Origin: Cryomorphaceae bacterium
Lineage (GTDB): Bacteria; Bacteroidota; Bacteroidia; Flavobacteriales; Schleiferiaceae
Assembly: GCA_949547975.1 (NCBI GenBank)
Contig: CATITW010000278.1
Coordinates: forward strand, 1-7,829
DNA: 7,829 bases
Direction of reading: 5' to 3'
The notes under the pieces are model-generated. The model searched no databases. It saw only the letters and a list, made by a program, of their open reading frames with translations, and was not told where the DNA came from. How positions within the stretch are numbered: position 1 is the first letter of the stretch; every line of letters starts with the position of its first letter. The translations under genes and the position numbers were made by a program. Positions 1-7,199 of the stretch are shown here, piece by piece.

Positions 1-108
1 CGAAAAATAATTGGTGCCGATCTCGTCGAAGTTGCTCCTGGAAAAGAGGAATGGGACGCAAATGTCGGCGCACGTGTACTCTACGCCATCTCCCACAGAT
101 TGGCCTAA
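1..108 (+). CDS. C-terminal end of a ureohydrolase (agmatinase/arginase superfamily), partial
   Basis: Only the last 35 codons are present, in frame from base 1 and ending in TAA at 106-108. The visible tail contains GADLVEVAP, then EWDANVGARVLY. A hydrophobic strand followed by D-LVEV-P close to the C-terminus is the usual end of agmatinase, arginase and formimidoylglutamase proteins, which hydrolyse guanidino compounds to urea (or formamide) at a two-manganese centre. The WDANVGARxLY ending recalls agmatinase-family proteins of Bacteroidota, which is recalled family knowledge and not a search result. All metal-binding His and Asp residues lie upstream of the window, so the substrate (agmatine, arginine or formimidoylglutamate) cannot be decided. 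The gene is separated from purQ by 66 bp that hold a promoter-like box, so the two are probably transcribed separately. Confidence 0.62.
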   Translation, partial: RKIIGADLVEVAPGKEEWDANVGARVLYAISHRLA

Positions 109-139
109 TCTTCGCTCAAAATAGTATCCAAAAAGAGCG

Positions 140-147
140 TACCTTTG
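140..147 (+). promoter_or_regulatory. Bacteroidota-type -7 promoter box upstream of purQ
   Basis: TACCTTTG followed by C matches the Bacteroidota primary sigma factor -7 consensus TAnnTTTG exactly. It lies 27 bases before the purQ ATG, which would leave a 5' leader of about 20 nt. No convincing -33 TTTG/TTG element is seen at the expected 17-23 base spacing; the nearest TTG is at 100-102, too far upstream. The call rests on the -7 box and its position. Confidence 0.5.
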
Positions 148-174
148 CCCAAGAATTAAACACGCACATTGCAT

Positions 175-870
175 ATGAAATTCGGTGTAATCACCTTCCC
201 AGGGTCAAACTGTGACCAAGACATGATCTACGTCCTCAACAACATTATGGGGTACGAAACTGTCAATCTTTGGCATAAAGACACCGATCTTCAGGGTGTA
301 GACTGCATCGTTCTTCCAGGTGGATTCTCGTATGGAGATTACCTACGCTCTGGTGCGATCGCAAAAATGAGCCCGATCATGGGTAGCGTGATTGAGTTCG
401 CAAACAACGGCGGATACGTCTTAGGTGTGTGTAATGGATTCCAGATTCTTACCGAAAGTGGATTGTTGCCAGGTGCACTTCGCCACAACAACAGCCATAA
501 ATTCATCTGTAAAAATGTGTTCATCAAGCCAGTTTCAGCAACCGCTGGAATCACGGCAGATTTAGACCACAGCAGAGGCTACAAAATCCCTATCGCTCAC
601 GGTGAAGGGAACTACATCTGTAGCGCAGAAACTCTTGCTGAGCTCAAAGCAAACGATCAAATCTTGTTCCAGTACAGCACCGAAGAAGGTGAGGTAACGG
701 ACGAGATGAACCCGAACGGTGCACTAGAAAACATCGCTGGGGTATGTAATAGCGCTAAAAACGTATTCGGTATGATGCCGCACCCTGAGCGTGCTGCAGA
801 CGCAGAGCTGAAAAACCAGGACGGTCTCGAGCTCTTCAAGAGCATGATCGCACATATGGTGGTAGCTTAA
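175..870 (+). CDS. purQ: Phosphoribosylformylglycinamidine synthase subunit PurQ (glutaminase)
   Basis: This is the class I glutamine amidotransferase subunit of FGAM synthase, the fourth step of de novo purine synthesis. It releases ammonia from glutamine for the PurL subunit, with PurS as bridging partner. The 231-residue length is normal for small PurQ. The N-terminus has FPGSNCDQD (residues 8-16), then LPGGFSYGDYLRSGAIA (47-63), the nucleophile elbow GVCNGFQILTESGLLPG (84-100) with catalytic Cys86, and the MPHPERA motif supplying His203 and Glu205 of the triad. The ATG at 175 is preferred over an in-frame TTG two codons earlier because PurQ proteins begin directly with M-K-x-G/A-V. The gene appears monocistronic: a -7 box precedes it and an intrinsic terminator starts 27 bases after the stop. 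Neither purS nor purL is in the window, although a stand-alone PurQ implies the three-subunit enzyme with partners elsewhere. Confidence 0.97.
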   Translation: MKFGVITFPGSNCDQDMIYVLNNIMGYETVNLWHKDTDLQGVDCIVLPGGFSYGDYLRSGAIAKMSPIMGSVIEFANNGGYVLGVCNGFQILTESGLLPGALRHNNSHKFICKNVFIKPVSATAGITADLDHSRGYKIPIAHGEGNYICSAETLAELKANDQILFQYSTEEGEVTDEMNPNGALENIAGVCNSAKNVFGMMPHPERAADAELKNQDGLELFKSMIAHMVVA

Positions 871-896
871 GCGAATAAGAAATACACAAGGCAAGG

Positions 897-926
897 AACC
901 CTCAGTAGAAATGCTGGGGGTTTTTT
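897..926 (+). terminator. Intrinsic terminator of purQ
   Basis: Left arm AACCCTCAG (897-905) pairs with CTGGGGGTT (914-922) over nine base pairs, including one T-G wobble, around an eight-base loop. The right arm runs into a T tract (921-926). It begins 27 bases after the purQ stop and has the classic rho-independent form for + strand transcription. Confidence 0.88.
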
Positions 927-951
927 ATTGCGCCGAACTCTCGCACAAAAG

Positions 952-982
952 AAATCCCCATGCCTAAAAGACACGGGGATTT
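952..982 (-). terminator. Intrinsic terminator of the minus-strand T9SS protein gene
   Basis: AAATCCCC (952-959) pairs perfectly with GGGGATTT (975-982) over eight base pairs, with a 15-base loop. Read on the minus strand, the hairpin starts 24 bases after the stop of the large gene and is followed by a T-rich run (TTTCTTTTG). On the + strand the right arm is followed by TAAAG, so it works best for minus-strand transcription. With the purQ terminator it insulates the two convergent genes. Confidence 0.75.
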
Positions 983-1006
983 TAAAGTTGAATACGTCTA
1001 ACGCGT

Positions 1007-4000
1007 TTATTTCAATACGACCGGTGTGGCAGTGGTTTCCGATCCGCGAAGGACCTGGATCATGTACACACCTCGTGCCCACTCGGACACATCGATCGAC
1101 TGCGTTCCAGTAAGAGCACCAGTGTGTACCAGGCGACCTGAAGCATCCATGATACGAACATCCGCCGTTCCCTGAACCTTAAAGTTCAAACGAGTCGTTG
1201 CCGGATTCGGGTACAATTCAAACCCAGACAAGTTCTCTTCGTCTAAACCGATGTTCGCAACGCTATATACATCTGAGAAATTCGAACACAGAATGTTCGA
1301 TTGGATCTGCAAGAAATAATCCCCATTCGAGGTCGGCAAGAAGCTCGCACCCGTCGCACCTGCGATCGGATCCATATTCCCGTCCAACCACTGGTACGTG
1401 AAGGTTCCCGGAGGCGTTACAGCCTGCAGCTCTCCAGTGGTAGCGTCCTGAGTTATGGACGGTTTTCCTGGCGCCGCTTGAATACTGATGGCACGTTTTT
1501 TCTCATTGCTACATCCGGTAGTAGGATCCGTGTAGGTATAGTAGATCCAGTGTGAACCTGTTCCTGCTACGGATGGGAAGAGCGTGTCATTCACCACACC
1601 TGTCCCAGAATACAGACCACCAGCCGGCAGTCCACCGGTAAGTACCTTCGGCCCATCAAGCTCACATACGTAGCCTTGTGCCGCCAAAGAAGTCGCAGGA
1701 AGATTATTGACTGTGAAGGTCACAGAATCTTCGACCACCTTAGCACTGACACAATCGTCCGAGCTGACCATACGTACTTTCAATACGTCGCCGTCTTGGA
1801 AAATTCCCGCAAAGCTTGAAGAAGCGCTAGAGACCACGGTCCCGTTCACCATCCAGTCAAACGTCGGAGATACCCCACCGTTCGTAGGCGTGGCGGTAGC
1901 AAACACACTGTCGTTCTTACAAACGGTCGTGCTGTTCACGGCCAAACTCACGTTCGAAACTGGCGCTGTAATGATATTTACAAAGTTGCTTAAGGTCACT
2001 GAATCTGCACCTGCAGCATTCGACACGACCAATTTCACATCGTAGCTCCCCGCAGCAGCATAACTCACCTGCGGATTCGCAAGGGTCGAGGTTGCCGGCG
2101 TCCCTCCTTGGAAGGTCCACAAGCGCGAATTTGATGACGGTGTACTCAAATCATAGAACTGAATCGCCTGACCGGTACACGCTGCAGAATCCCCTGAAAC
2201 GGAAGCGACCGGCGCTACCTGGGCTTGACCGGAAATATTAATGTTGTCCAGGTACAGATTGTTTGAATACCCGTTCACTGCAACAAACTTCACACGAACA
2301 CCGCTCATCCCGCTGTAGGCATTCAGGTCCACAGATGGACACGCAACTGTAGCACTTCCTTGACACCAGTTGGCAGTAGCACTCGGCGAAAACGCTGAAG
2401 ACAACGAACCTACAGTACTAAAGATGGCCTCGTCCGTTTTATACGCCGCCTCTTGGGTCCAGGTTACCCCACAATCGGTACTGACATATACTTTCAAGCT
2501 ATCGCTGTAGTTTGGATAGTAGGCTGACGCATATTCAAAGGTCATAACCACATTCGTATCATTCGCAAAGGACAATGCTGGTGAGATCAATTCGTCTTTC
2601 GCTCCAGTGGTGGAATACGAATAGAAATCCATTTTCATTGCGGTGGATCCCGGGCTCGAACCACCCACGGTAGCCGTCTCCCAAGTAATCCCATTGTCCG
2701 GGTTGCTGATCTCCCATCCCGTTAATCCAGACTCAAAGTCTTCGACAAACGGCAATGTCGCACCTCCTACACTTAGTACCTGGAAGCGCGTAGTATCGTC
2801 AGATCCGTACGTATTCGAAGCCGTAAGAGTAACGGTATAATTTCCAGCAGTTGTAAAGACCAATTCCGGATTCTGCGAACTGTCATTAGTACCCCCTACG
2901 AAACTATAGGTCGACGGCACAATATTCCAGTACCAACTGGTCGGTGTTCCTGAACTTTCATCGGTTAAAGTAACCGTATCGCTCACCCCACAAGTAGTAG
3001 CAGGATCTACGCTAAAGCTCGCTTCTGGAGTGCTGGTCAGACCAGATAGGATCGGACTCTCCCAAACTCCACGTCCATAGGTACCGATGCGCAACATTCC
3101 TGTCGCTTCGTACATCTCGAAATCTGAGATGATGACATTCGGTAAATTCTTGTTGTAGCTGACATAGTTCGGGTACTGCGAACTCTTGTAGTATACGCCG
3201 ATATCCGTCCCTACATAAATTCCATCAGAAGTTGCTCCTTCAAAAATGATCGCGGTTGCAGGAACGTTAGGCAGACCCGTAGAAATGTTCGACCAGGTCG
3301 ACCCTGCATCAAAACTTTCCATGGCTTTCTTGGACGCATTGTATCCCGAGATTGAAATCGCGATGTGCTCTTCATCGTCTGGATCGATAGCTACGCCTGT
3401 GATGTTTGCTCCTGGAGAAAGACTCCCTGAAGGCGTCACACTGTTCCAAGTAGACCCTCCGTTCGTACTCAAATAAATGTTACTGTTGATCAGCACATAG
3501 ATGTAGCTCGTGTTGCTCGGCGCAACTTCAAACTCATCAATATTCTGGTTTCCTGCCACATTACCCGTAGAGGTTGCCGTCCATGAACCGCCCCCATTTG
3601 TGGATTTCCACAACTGACGGAATCCTGCATAAATGGTATTTGCAGCCACCGGATCCACATTAAACGGCGTTACCCAGTTCCCCGAGCCCGATGGAGTAAG
3701 TGTATTGATGGAAGAGAAAAACGCCCCACCATTACTGCTCTTGTAAAAGTCGCCGTAATAGATCGAGGTATAAATGACTTGATCGTTCGTTGCGTCGACC
3801 CCATTGTCCATCCCGTCACCACCGGTAACTTCTGTCCAATTCGTACTGCCGCGCAAATGCGATCCGTTATCCTGCGCACCACCGACAACCATCGAGGTGT
3901 CCGACGTACTTTGAGAAATTTTATAGTACTGCGTAATGTTCATCCCGTCGTTCAGATGGGTCCAATTCGACCCTCCGTTCGCAGTTTTATACACACCGCC

Positions 4001-5332
4001 ATCCGTACCTACGTACAATTCCGACGTTCCCGGACGGAAAATCGCATGATGATGATCGGCATGCACATAAGGGGTAGAACCTGCACCGTACCAGTGCCCT
4101 ACGATCGACCATGCTTGACCGCCGTTCGTGGACTTCCAAATATTCACACCACCTACATAGATCGTGTTTTCATTGTTCGGATCACAAGCGATCGAAAGGT
4201 CGTACCATGCTTGACCGCCCGTTCCAGAACCATTATTCGCCCAGCCCATAATGTTTGGCGTAGAGCTTTGCAGCGTCCAGCTTGTTCCGCCGTTCGTACT
4301 CTTGTACAATCCACCGAAACCATAATTTGAAGCACCATACACCACATACAACGTTCCCGGCGTGCTGCTCAAGGCGAGCTCACAACGGTACTTTCCAGTG
4401 GTCGGCAACCCCGAAGAGAGCTGGGTCCAAGTATCTCCTAAATTTGTGGAACGGAACACTCTAGGTGTACTTCCCGAAGTAGTCGCATAGACCGTATCAC
4501 CGGTCGCTTTGTGAATGCCATAAAATTGGCCTGCTTGTTCTAAGGTAAAATTCGCACCTGAATTCGTACTGCGGTATACCCCGCCGTTGGTCGCCACGTA
4601 AATGATGTTCGTGCTGTCAGGATCTACCTGTACTCGACCAATTCTGTAATTATTCGTCAATCCGAAACTTAGACCCGTAGTATTCCACGTTAGCCCGCCA
4701 TCGACAGATTTCATCAGTCCATAACTGTAGGTATCCGCAGCATCGCGGTCTCCTGTCGCTAAATACATCACGTCTGGGTTGCTTGGATCAATCGCTAGAT
4801 CCGATACCCCAAGGTTCGTAAGTTCATCGGTAAACGTCGTCCAACTCTGCCCGTCGTCGTAGCTCACCCACAATCCACCTGCGGGCGCACCCGCATAGAT
4901 CGTGTCATTGTGCTGCGGGTGGAAAGCCACATTATTGATACGACCGATCCCACCATTGGAAGGCGCGTCAAACGGTCCCATCGCGGTCCAATCCCCATAT
5001 TCTGTGGTACTGCTCTGCTTTTGTTTTTGAATAGCTTGGTACAATACACCTGGATGCGGACGGTTGCCATCGGCGTCCACGCGAGACTCCATAAAGTGCT
5101 GCCAGCGCTTAAACTGTTTCCAACCATGGCCTTTTTCGTAGGTCTTCCCTTCGAAGGCATCGTCAAACTTTTGAACCACCGTATGGAAATTCACACGGTA
5201 ATCTTGCATGGCCTCAACCCAAGTCATGTCTTCTATCTCTCTTTTTGTCAAAGAGTTAGAAGTGTTTTTTTGAGCTGTGGCGGAAAATGTAAAGGCGGCA
5301 AAGGCTACTGATAGTAGTAGTGTACGTAGCAT
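1007..5332 (-). CDS. Secreted multidomain Asp-box beta-propeller protein with PKD/Ig-like modules and T9SS type A sorting domain
   Basis: The 1441-residue product starts with a Sec signal peptide: MLR, a hydrophobic core and probable cleavage after Ala20 in SATA|Q. An N-terminal region (about 30-110) rich in charged and aromatic residues leads into a long propeller region (about 113-760). This carries eleven Asp-box motifs (S-x-D/N-x-G-x-x-W/F) and closes with RIGTYGRGVWES (748-759), a common end of such propellers in Bacteroidota. A PKD domain follows (about 768-856), then a MAM/jelly-roll-like domain (about 858-1035, with PFVEDFESGLTGWE at 861-874), a second PKD (about 1040-1121), Ig-like modules (about 1122-1208 and 1209-1285) and another beta module (about 1288-1360). 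The type A T9SS C-terminal domain (about 1362-1441) has FELYPNPA, a central D-x-S-G-R and a final VVLK. The protein is therefore predicted to cross the outer membrane by T9SS, lose this tail and be attached to the surface or released. The propeller resembles VPS10/sortilin-like and GH74-like folds, but no catalytic residues can be assigned; it could be a glycan hydrolase, a binding protein or an adhesin. It lies 44 bp behind aspS with no clear intrinsic terminator between them. Confidence 0.93.
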   Translation of the reverse strand: MLRTLLLSVAFAAFTFSATAQKNTSNSLTKREIEDMTWVEAMQDYRVNFHTVVQKFDDAFEGKTYEKGHGWKQFKRWQHFMESRVDADGNRPHPGVLYQAIQKQKQSSTTEYGDWTAMGPFDAPSNGGIGRINNVAFHPQHNDTIYAGAPAGGLWVSYDDGQSWTTFTDELTNLGVSDLAIDPSNPDVMYLATGDRDAADTYSYGLMKSVDGGLTWNTTGLSFGLTNNYRIGRVQVDPDSTNIIYVATNGGVYRSTNSGANFTLEQAGQFYGIHKATGDTVYATTSGSTPRVFRSTNLGDTWTQLSSGLPTTGKYRCELALSSTPGTLYVVYGASNYGFGGLYKSTNGGTSWTLQSSTPNIMGWANNGSGTGGQAWYDLSIACDPNNENTIYVGGVNIWKSTNGGQAWSIVGHWYGAGSTPYVHADHHHAIFRPGTSELYVGTDGGVYKTANGGSNWTHLNDGMNITQYYKISQSTSDTSMVVGGAQDNGSHLRGSTNWTEVTGGDGMDNGVDATNDQVIYTSIYYGDFYKSSNGGAFFSSINTLTPSGSGNWVTPFNVDPVAANTIYAGFRQLWKSTNGGGSWTATSTGNVAGNQNIDEFEVAPSNTSYIYVLINSNIYLSTNGGSTWNSVTPSGSLSPGANITGVAIDPDDEEHIAISISGYNASKKAMESFDAGSTWSNISTGLPNVPATAIIFEGATSDGIYVGTDIGVYYKSSQYPNYVSYNKNLPNVIISDFEMYEATGMLRIGTYGRGVWESPILSGLTSTPEASFSVDPATTCGVSDTVTLTDESSGTPTSWYWNIVPSTYSFVGGTNDSSQNPELVFTTAGNYTVTLTASNTYGSDDTTRFQVLSVGGATLPFVEDFESGLTGWEISNPDNGITWETATVGGSSPGSTAMKMDFYSYSTTGAKDELISPALSFANDTNVVMTFEYASAYYPNYSDSLKVYVSTDCGVTWTQEAAYKTDEAIFSTVGSLSSAFSPSATANWCQGSATVACPSVDLNAYSGMSGVRVKFVAVNGYSNNLYLDNINISGQAQVAPVASVSGDSAACTGQAIQFYDLSTPSSNSRLWTFQGGTPATSTLANPQVSYAAAGSYDVKLVVSNAAGADSVTLSNFVNIITAPVSNVSLAVNSTTVCKNDSVFATATPTNGGVSPTFDWMVNGTVVSSASSSFAGIFQDGDVLKVRMVSSDDCVSAKVVEDSVTFTVNNLPATSLAAQGYVCELDGPKVLTGGLPAGGLYSGTGVVNDTLFPSVAGTGSHWIYYTYTDPTTGCSNEKKRAISIQAAPGKPSITQDATTGELQAVTPPGTFTYQWLDGNMDPIAGATGASFLPTSNGDYFLQIQSNILCSNFSDVYSVANIGLDEENLSGFELYPNPATTRLNFKVQGTADVRIMDASGRLVHTGALTGTQSIDVSEWARGVYMIQVLRGSETTATPVVLK
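3293..4864 (-). repeat. Array of Asp-box (BNR-type) repeats inside the T9SS protein
   Basis: Eight-residue motifs of the S-x-D/N-x-G-x-x-W/F type start at residues 157, 209, 255, 295, 345, 401, 450, 532, 577, 622 and 673. Spacing is 40-56 residues except one gap of 82, where a degenerate copy (STNWTEV, 496-502) sits. Another degenerate blade follows at about 714-726. At DNA level the repeats recur on the + strand as variants of CCGCCGTTCGT. Asp boxes mark the outer hairpins of beta-propeller blades. The count suggests about 13-14 blades, which could be two seven-bladed propellers in tandem; that arrangement is inference. Confidence 0.85.
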
Positions 5333-5333
5333 A

Positions 5334-5354
5334 TAGAGGTGTTAAGTGCCTCTA
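5334..5354 (-). promoter_or_regulatory. Small hairpin just before the start codon of the T9SS protein gene
   Basis: TAGAGG and CCTCTA form a perfect six-base-pair inverted repeat around a nine-base loop in the 44-bp gap between aspS and the large gene. On the minus strand the hairpin ends one base before the ATG at 5332. No T tract follows, so it is not a standard intrinsic terminator. It could affect ribosome access or be chance; no function is demonstrated. Confidence 0.4.
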
Positions 5355-5376
5355 AATTACGAAATAAAAGACCTAG

Positions 5377-7134
5377 TTACTCTTCCGTTTGAACAGTCGT
5401 TTTGAGCATTAACTCATCAAGCTGAACGGAATCGATCGTCGCTGGAGCATCAATCATCACATCGCGACCCGCATTATTTTTCGGGAAAGCAATGAAATCA
5501 CGAATCACTTCAGCACCGCCTAAAATCGCAACCAAACGGTCGAAACCGAATGCCAGACCGCCGTGTGGAGGCGCACCGTACTCGAAGGCACTCATCAAAA
5601 ATCCGAACTGCTTCTCTGCTTCTTCTTTACTAAATCCTAAAAGATCGAACATGCGGCTCTGCAACTCACGGTCATGAATACGAATCGATCCACCACCAAT
5701 CTCATTACCGTTAAGTACTAAATCGTACGCATTCGCACGAACCTCACCCGGTTTTGTATCGATCAATTCAATATCTTCAGGCTTCGGCGAAGTAAACGGG
5801 TGGTGCATCGCATGATAGCGACCGCTATCCTCATCCCACTCTAGCAACGGGAAATCCACTACCCACAGCGGGGCAAACACCTCCGGATCACGGAAACCGA
5901 GCTCTTCTGCGATGTGCAAACGCAACTCAGAAGTTGCCTTGCGCGTCAAGCGTTCCTCTCCTGCTAAAATCAAGATCAAATCGCCAGGCTTAGCACCGGT
6001 AGCGTCCACCCATGCAGCCTTCTGCTCGTCGTTGTAAAACTTATCTACGGAGCTCTTCAATGTACCGTCTTCATTGACTTTACAGTACACCATGCCCTTC
6101 ATGCCGATGTCCGGGCGTTTCACCCAATCGGTCAGCTTATCAATCTGCTTTCTCGTCCATGCTGCAGCACCAGGAACCGCAATCCCAAGCACTGTCTCAG
6201 CTTGATCAAACACCACAAATCCGAGGTCTTTGGTCAGCGCATTTAGATTCGCCAATTCCATATCGAAACGAATGTCCGGCTTGTCATTTCCATAGCGCTC
6301 CATCGCCTCCGCATAGGTCATGCGAGGTACGTTATCAATCTCAACACCTTTCACGTCTTTCAACAAATGAAGCAACAGCCCCTCAAACGTGTTGAGAATA
6401 TCTTCCTGCTCCACAAACGCCATCTCACAGTCAATCTGTGTAAACTCCGGCTGACGATCGGCACGCAGATCCTCATCGCGGAAACAGCGTGTGATCTGGA
6501 AATATTTGTCGTATCCACTCACCATAAGCAGCTGCTTAAAGGTCTGTGGCGATTGTGGCAATGCGTAAAACTTACCCTCTTGCATGCGCGAAGGCACCAC
6601 AAAATCACGCGCACCTTCCGGCGTAGATTTGATCAAGAACGGCGTCTCGATGTCCATGAATCCTTGTGCATCCAAAAACTTGCGTACTTCGATGTTCACA
6701 CGGTTTCTCAAGGCAAGATTGCGCTGCAACGGACCACGACGCAAGTCTAGGTACCGGTACTTCATGCGCAATTCTTCTCCACCGTCACTTTCATCTTCGA
6801 TGGTAAACGGCGGCGTATTCGCAGCGTTCAATACTTTCAGCGCGATGGATTTAATCTCAATCTCACCCGTTGGCATGTTCTTATTCTTGCTGTGACGCTC
6901 GATCACTTCACCTTCGATCTGCACCACCCACTCGCGGCCCAGCTGACGCGCCGCTTTCAAAAGCTCAGCATCCCATTCTTCGTTAAACGCCACCTGAGTA
7001 AGGCCATAGCGATCGCGTAAGTCGAGGAAAGTCATTCCACCAAGCTCACGTGAGCGTTGAACCCAACCCGATAAGGTTACGGTTTGTCCAATATGTTCAG
7101 CGCGCAATTCGCCACAAGTATGAGATCTGTACAT
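5377..7134 (-). CDS. aspS: Aspartyl-tRNA synthetase, bacterial type
   Basis: This class IIb synthetase charges tRNA with aspartate in the cytoplasm. The 585-residue product has the N-terminal OB-fold anticodon-binding domain (about 1-105), then the catalytic domain with RYLDLRR (127-133), [12 protein letters not shown] (172-183), [13 protein letters not shown] (192-204) and motif 2 [18 protein letters not shown] (218-235). The bacterial GAD insertion follows (about 285-420), then HHPFTSP (444-450), GGGSIRIHD (480-488) and motif 3 GLAFGFDRL (526-534). The start is placed at the ATG giving [10 protein letters not shown], which matches where bacterial AspRS begins. An in-frame TTG at 7179 would add 15 residues unlike the family and would lie upstream of the likely promoter box. 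Leu31 in the anticodon-binding domain sits where discriminating enzymes such as E. coli AspRS carry Leu, which hints at tRNA-Asp specificity; this reading is tentative. The large T9SS gene follows on the same strand after 44 bp. Confidence 0.98.
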   Translation of the reverse strand: MYRSHTCGELRAEHIGQTVTLSGWVQRSRELGGMTFLDLRDRYGLTQVAFNEEWDAELLKAARQLGREWVVQIEGEVIERHSKNKNMPTGEIEIKSIALKVLNAANTPPFTIEDESDGGEELRMKYRYLDLRRGPLQRNLALRNRVNIEVRKFLDAQGFMDIETPFLIKSTPEGARDFVVPSRMQEGKFYALPQSPQTFKQLLMVSGYDKYFQITRCFRDEDLRADRQPEFTQIDCEMAFVEQEDILNTFEGLLLHLLKDVKGVEIDNVPRMTYAEAMERYGNDKPDIRFDMELANLNALTKDLGFVVFDQAETVLGIAVPGAAAWTRKQIDKLTDWVKRPDIGMKGMVYCKVNEDGTLKSSVDKFYNDEQKAAWVDATGAKPGDLILILAGEERLTRKATSELRLHIAEELGFRDPEVFAPLWVVDFPLLEWDEDSGRYHAMHHPFTSPKPEDIELIDTKPGEVRANAYDLVLNGNEIGGGSIRIHDRELQSRMFDLLGFSKEEAEKQFGFLMSAFEYGAPPHGGLAFGFDRLVAILGGAEVIRDFIAFPKNNAGRDVMIDAPATIDSVQLDELMLKTTVQTEE

Positions 7135-7153
7135 GTCAAAAGTGTTTGAGCAG

Positions 7154-7161
7154 CAAAAATA
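7154..7161 (-). promoter_or_regulatory. Bacteroidota-type -7 promoter box upstream of aspS
   Basis: On the minus strand this reads TATTTTTG followed by C, a full match to TAnnTTTG, ending 19 bases before the aspS ATG at 7134. A TTG on the same strand (7179-7177) is 15 bases upstream, slightly short of the usual 17-23 spacing. The box also supports the ATG start over the upstream TTG codon. Confidence 0.42.
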
Positions 7162-7184
7162 GCCAAACTTGTGGGCCAATTCCC

Positions 7185-7191
7185 TATTTTG
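7185..7191 (+). promoter_or_regulatory. Possible degenerate -7 box for tadA
   Basis: TATTTTG lies in the 65-bp divergent spacer, eight bases before the tadA ATG. It is one base shorter than the TAnnTTTG consensus and has no well-spaced -33 element. If used, it would give an almost leaderless mRNA. It is a weak candidate, listed because the divergent gene must start transcription in or near this spacer. Confidence 0.22.
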
Positions 7192-7199
7192 CGTACAAG

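Noticed and set aside
97..111. Small inverted repeat AGATT/AATCT across the stop of the first gene
   Set aside because: It has only five A/T-rich base pairs and no following T tract, so it is not a credible terminator and is likely chance.
169..174. Alternative TTG start for PurQ two codons upstream
   Set aside because: The ATG at 175 gives the usual PurQ beginning (MKFGVITFPG), and ATG is the stronger initiator.
3779..4330. 183-codon open frame on the + strand opposite the propeller region
   Set aside because: It is antisense to the Asp-box repeats, rich in Arg, Thr and Val from their complement, has no recognisable motif and is fully explained by the real gene on the other strand.
1917..4464. 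Suspicion that recurring CCGCCGTTCGT-like strings are a DNA repeat or integration element
   Set aside because: They recur in frame with the S-T-N-G-G codons of the Asp boxes at blade spacing and are explained by the protein repeat.
4910..5311. 133-codon + strand open frame opposite the start of the T9SS protein
   Set aside because: Its frame is antisense to the signal peptide and N-terminal region; there is no start context or family resemblance, so it is a shadow.
7135..7179. 15-residue N-terminal extension of AspRS from a TTG codon
   Set aside because: The extension is unlike bacterial AspRS N-termini and starts upstream of the likely -7 box; [10 protein letters not shown] is the family-like start.
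7050..7199. 50-residue N-terminal extension of TadA
   Set aside because: It overlaps the 5' end of aspS on the opposite strand and does not resemble TadA, whose family start fits the ATG at 7200.
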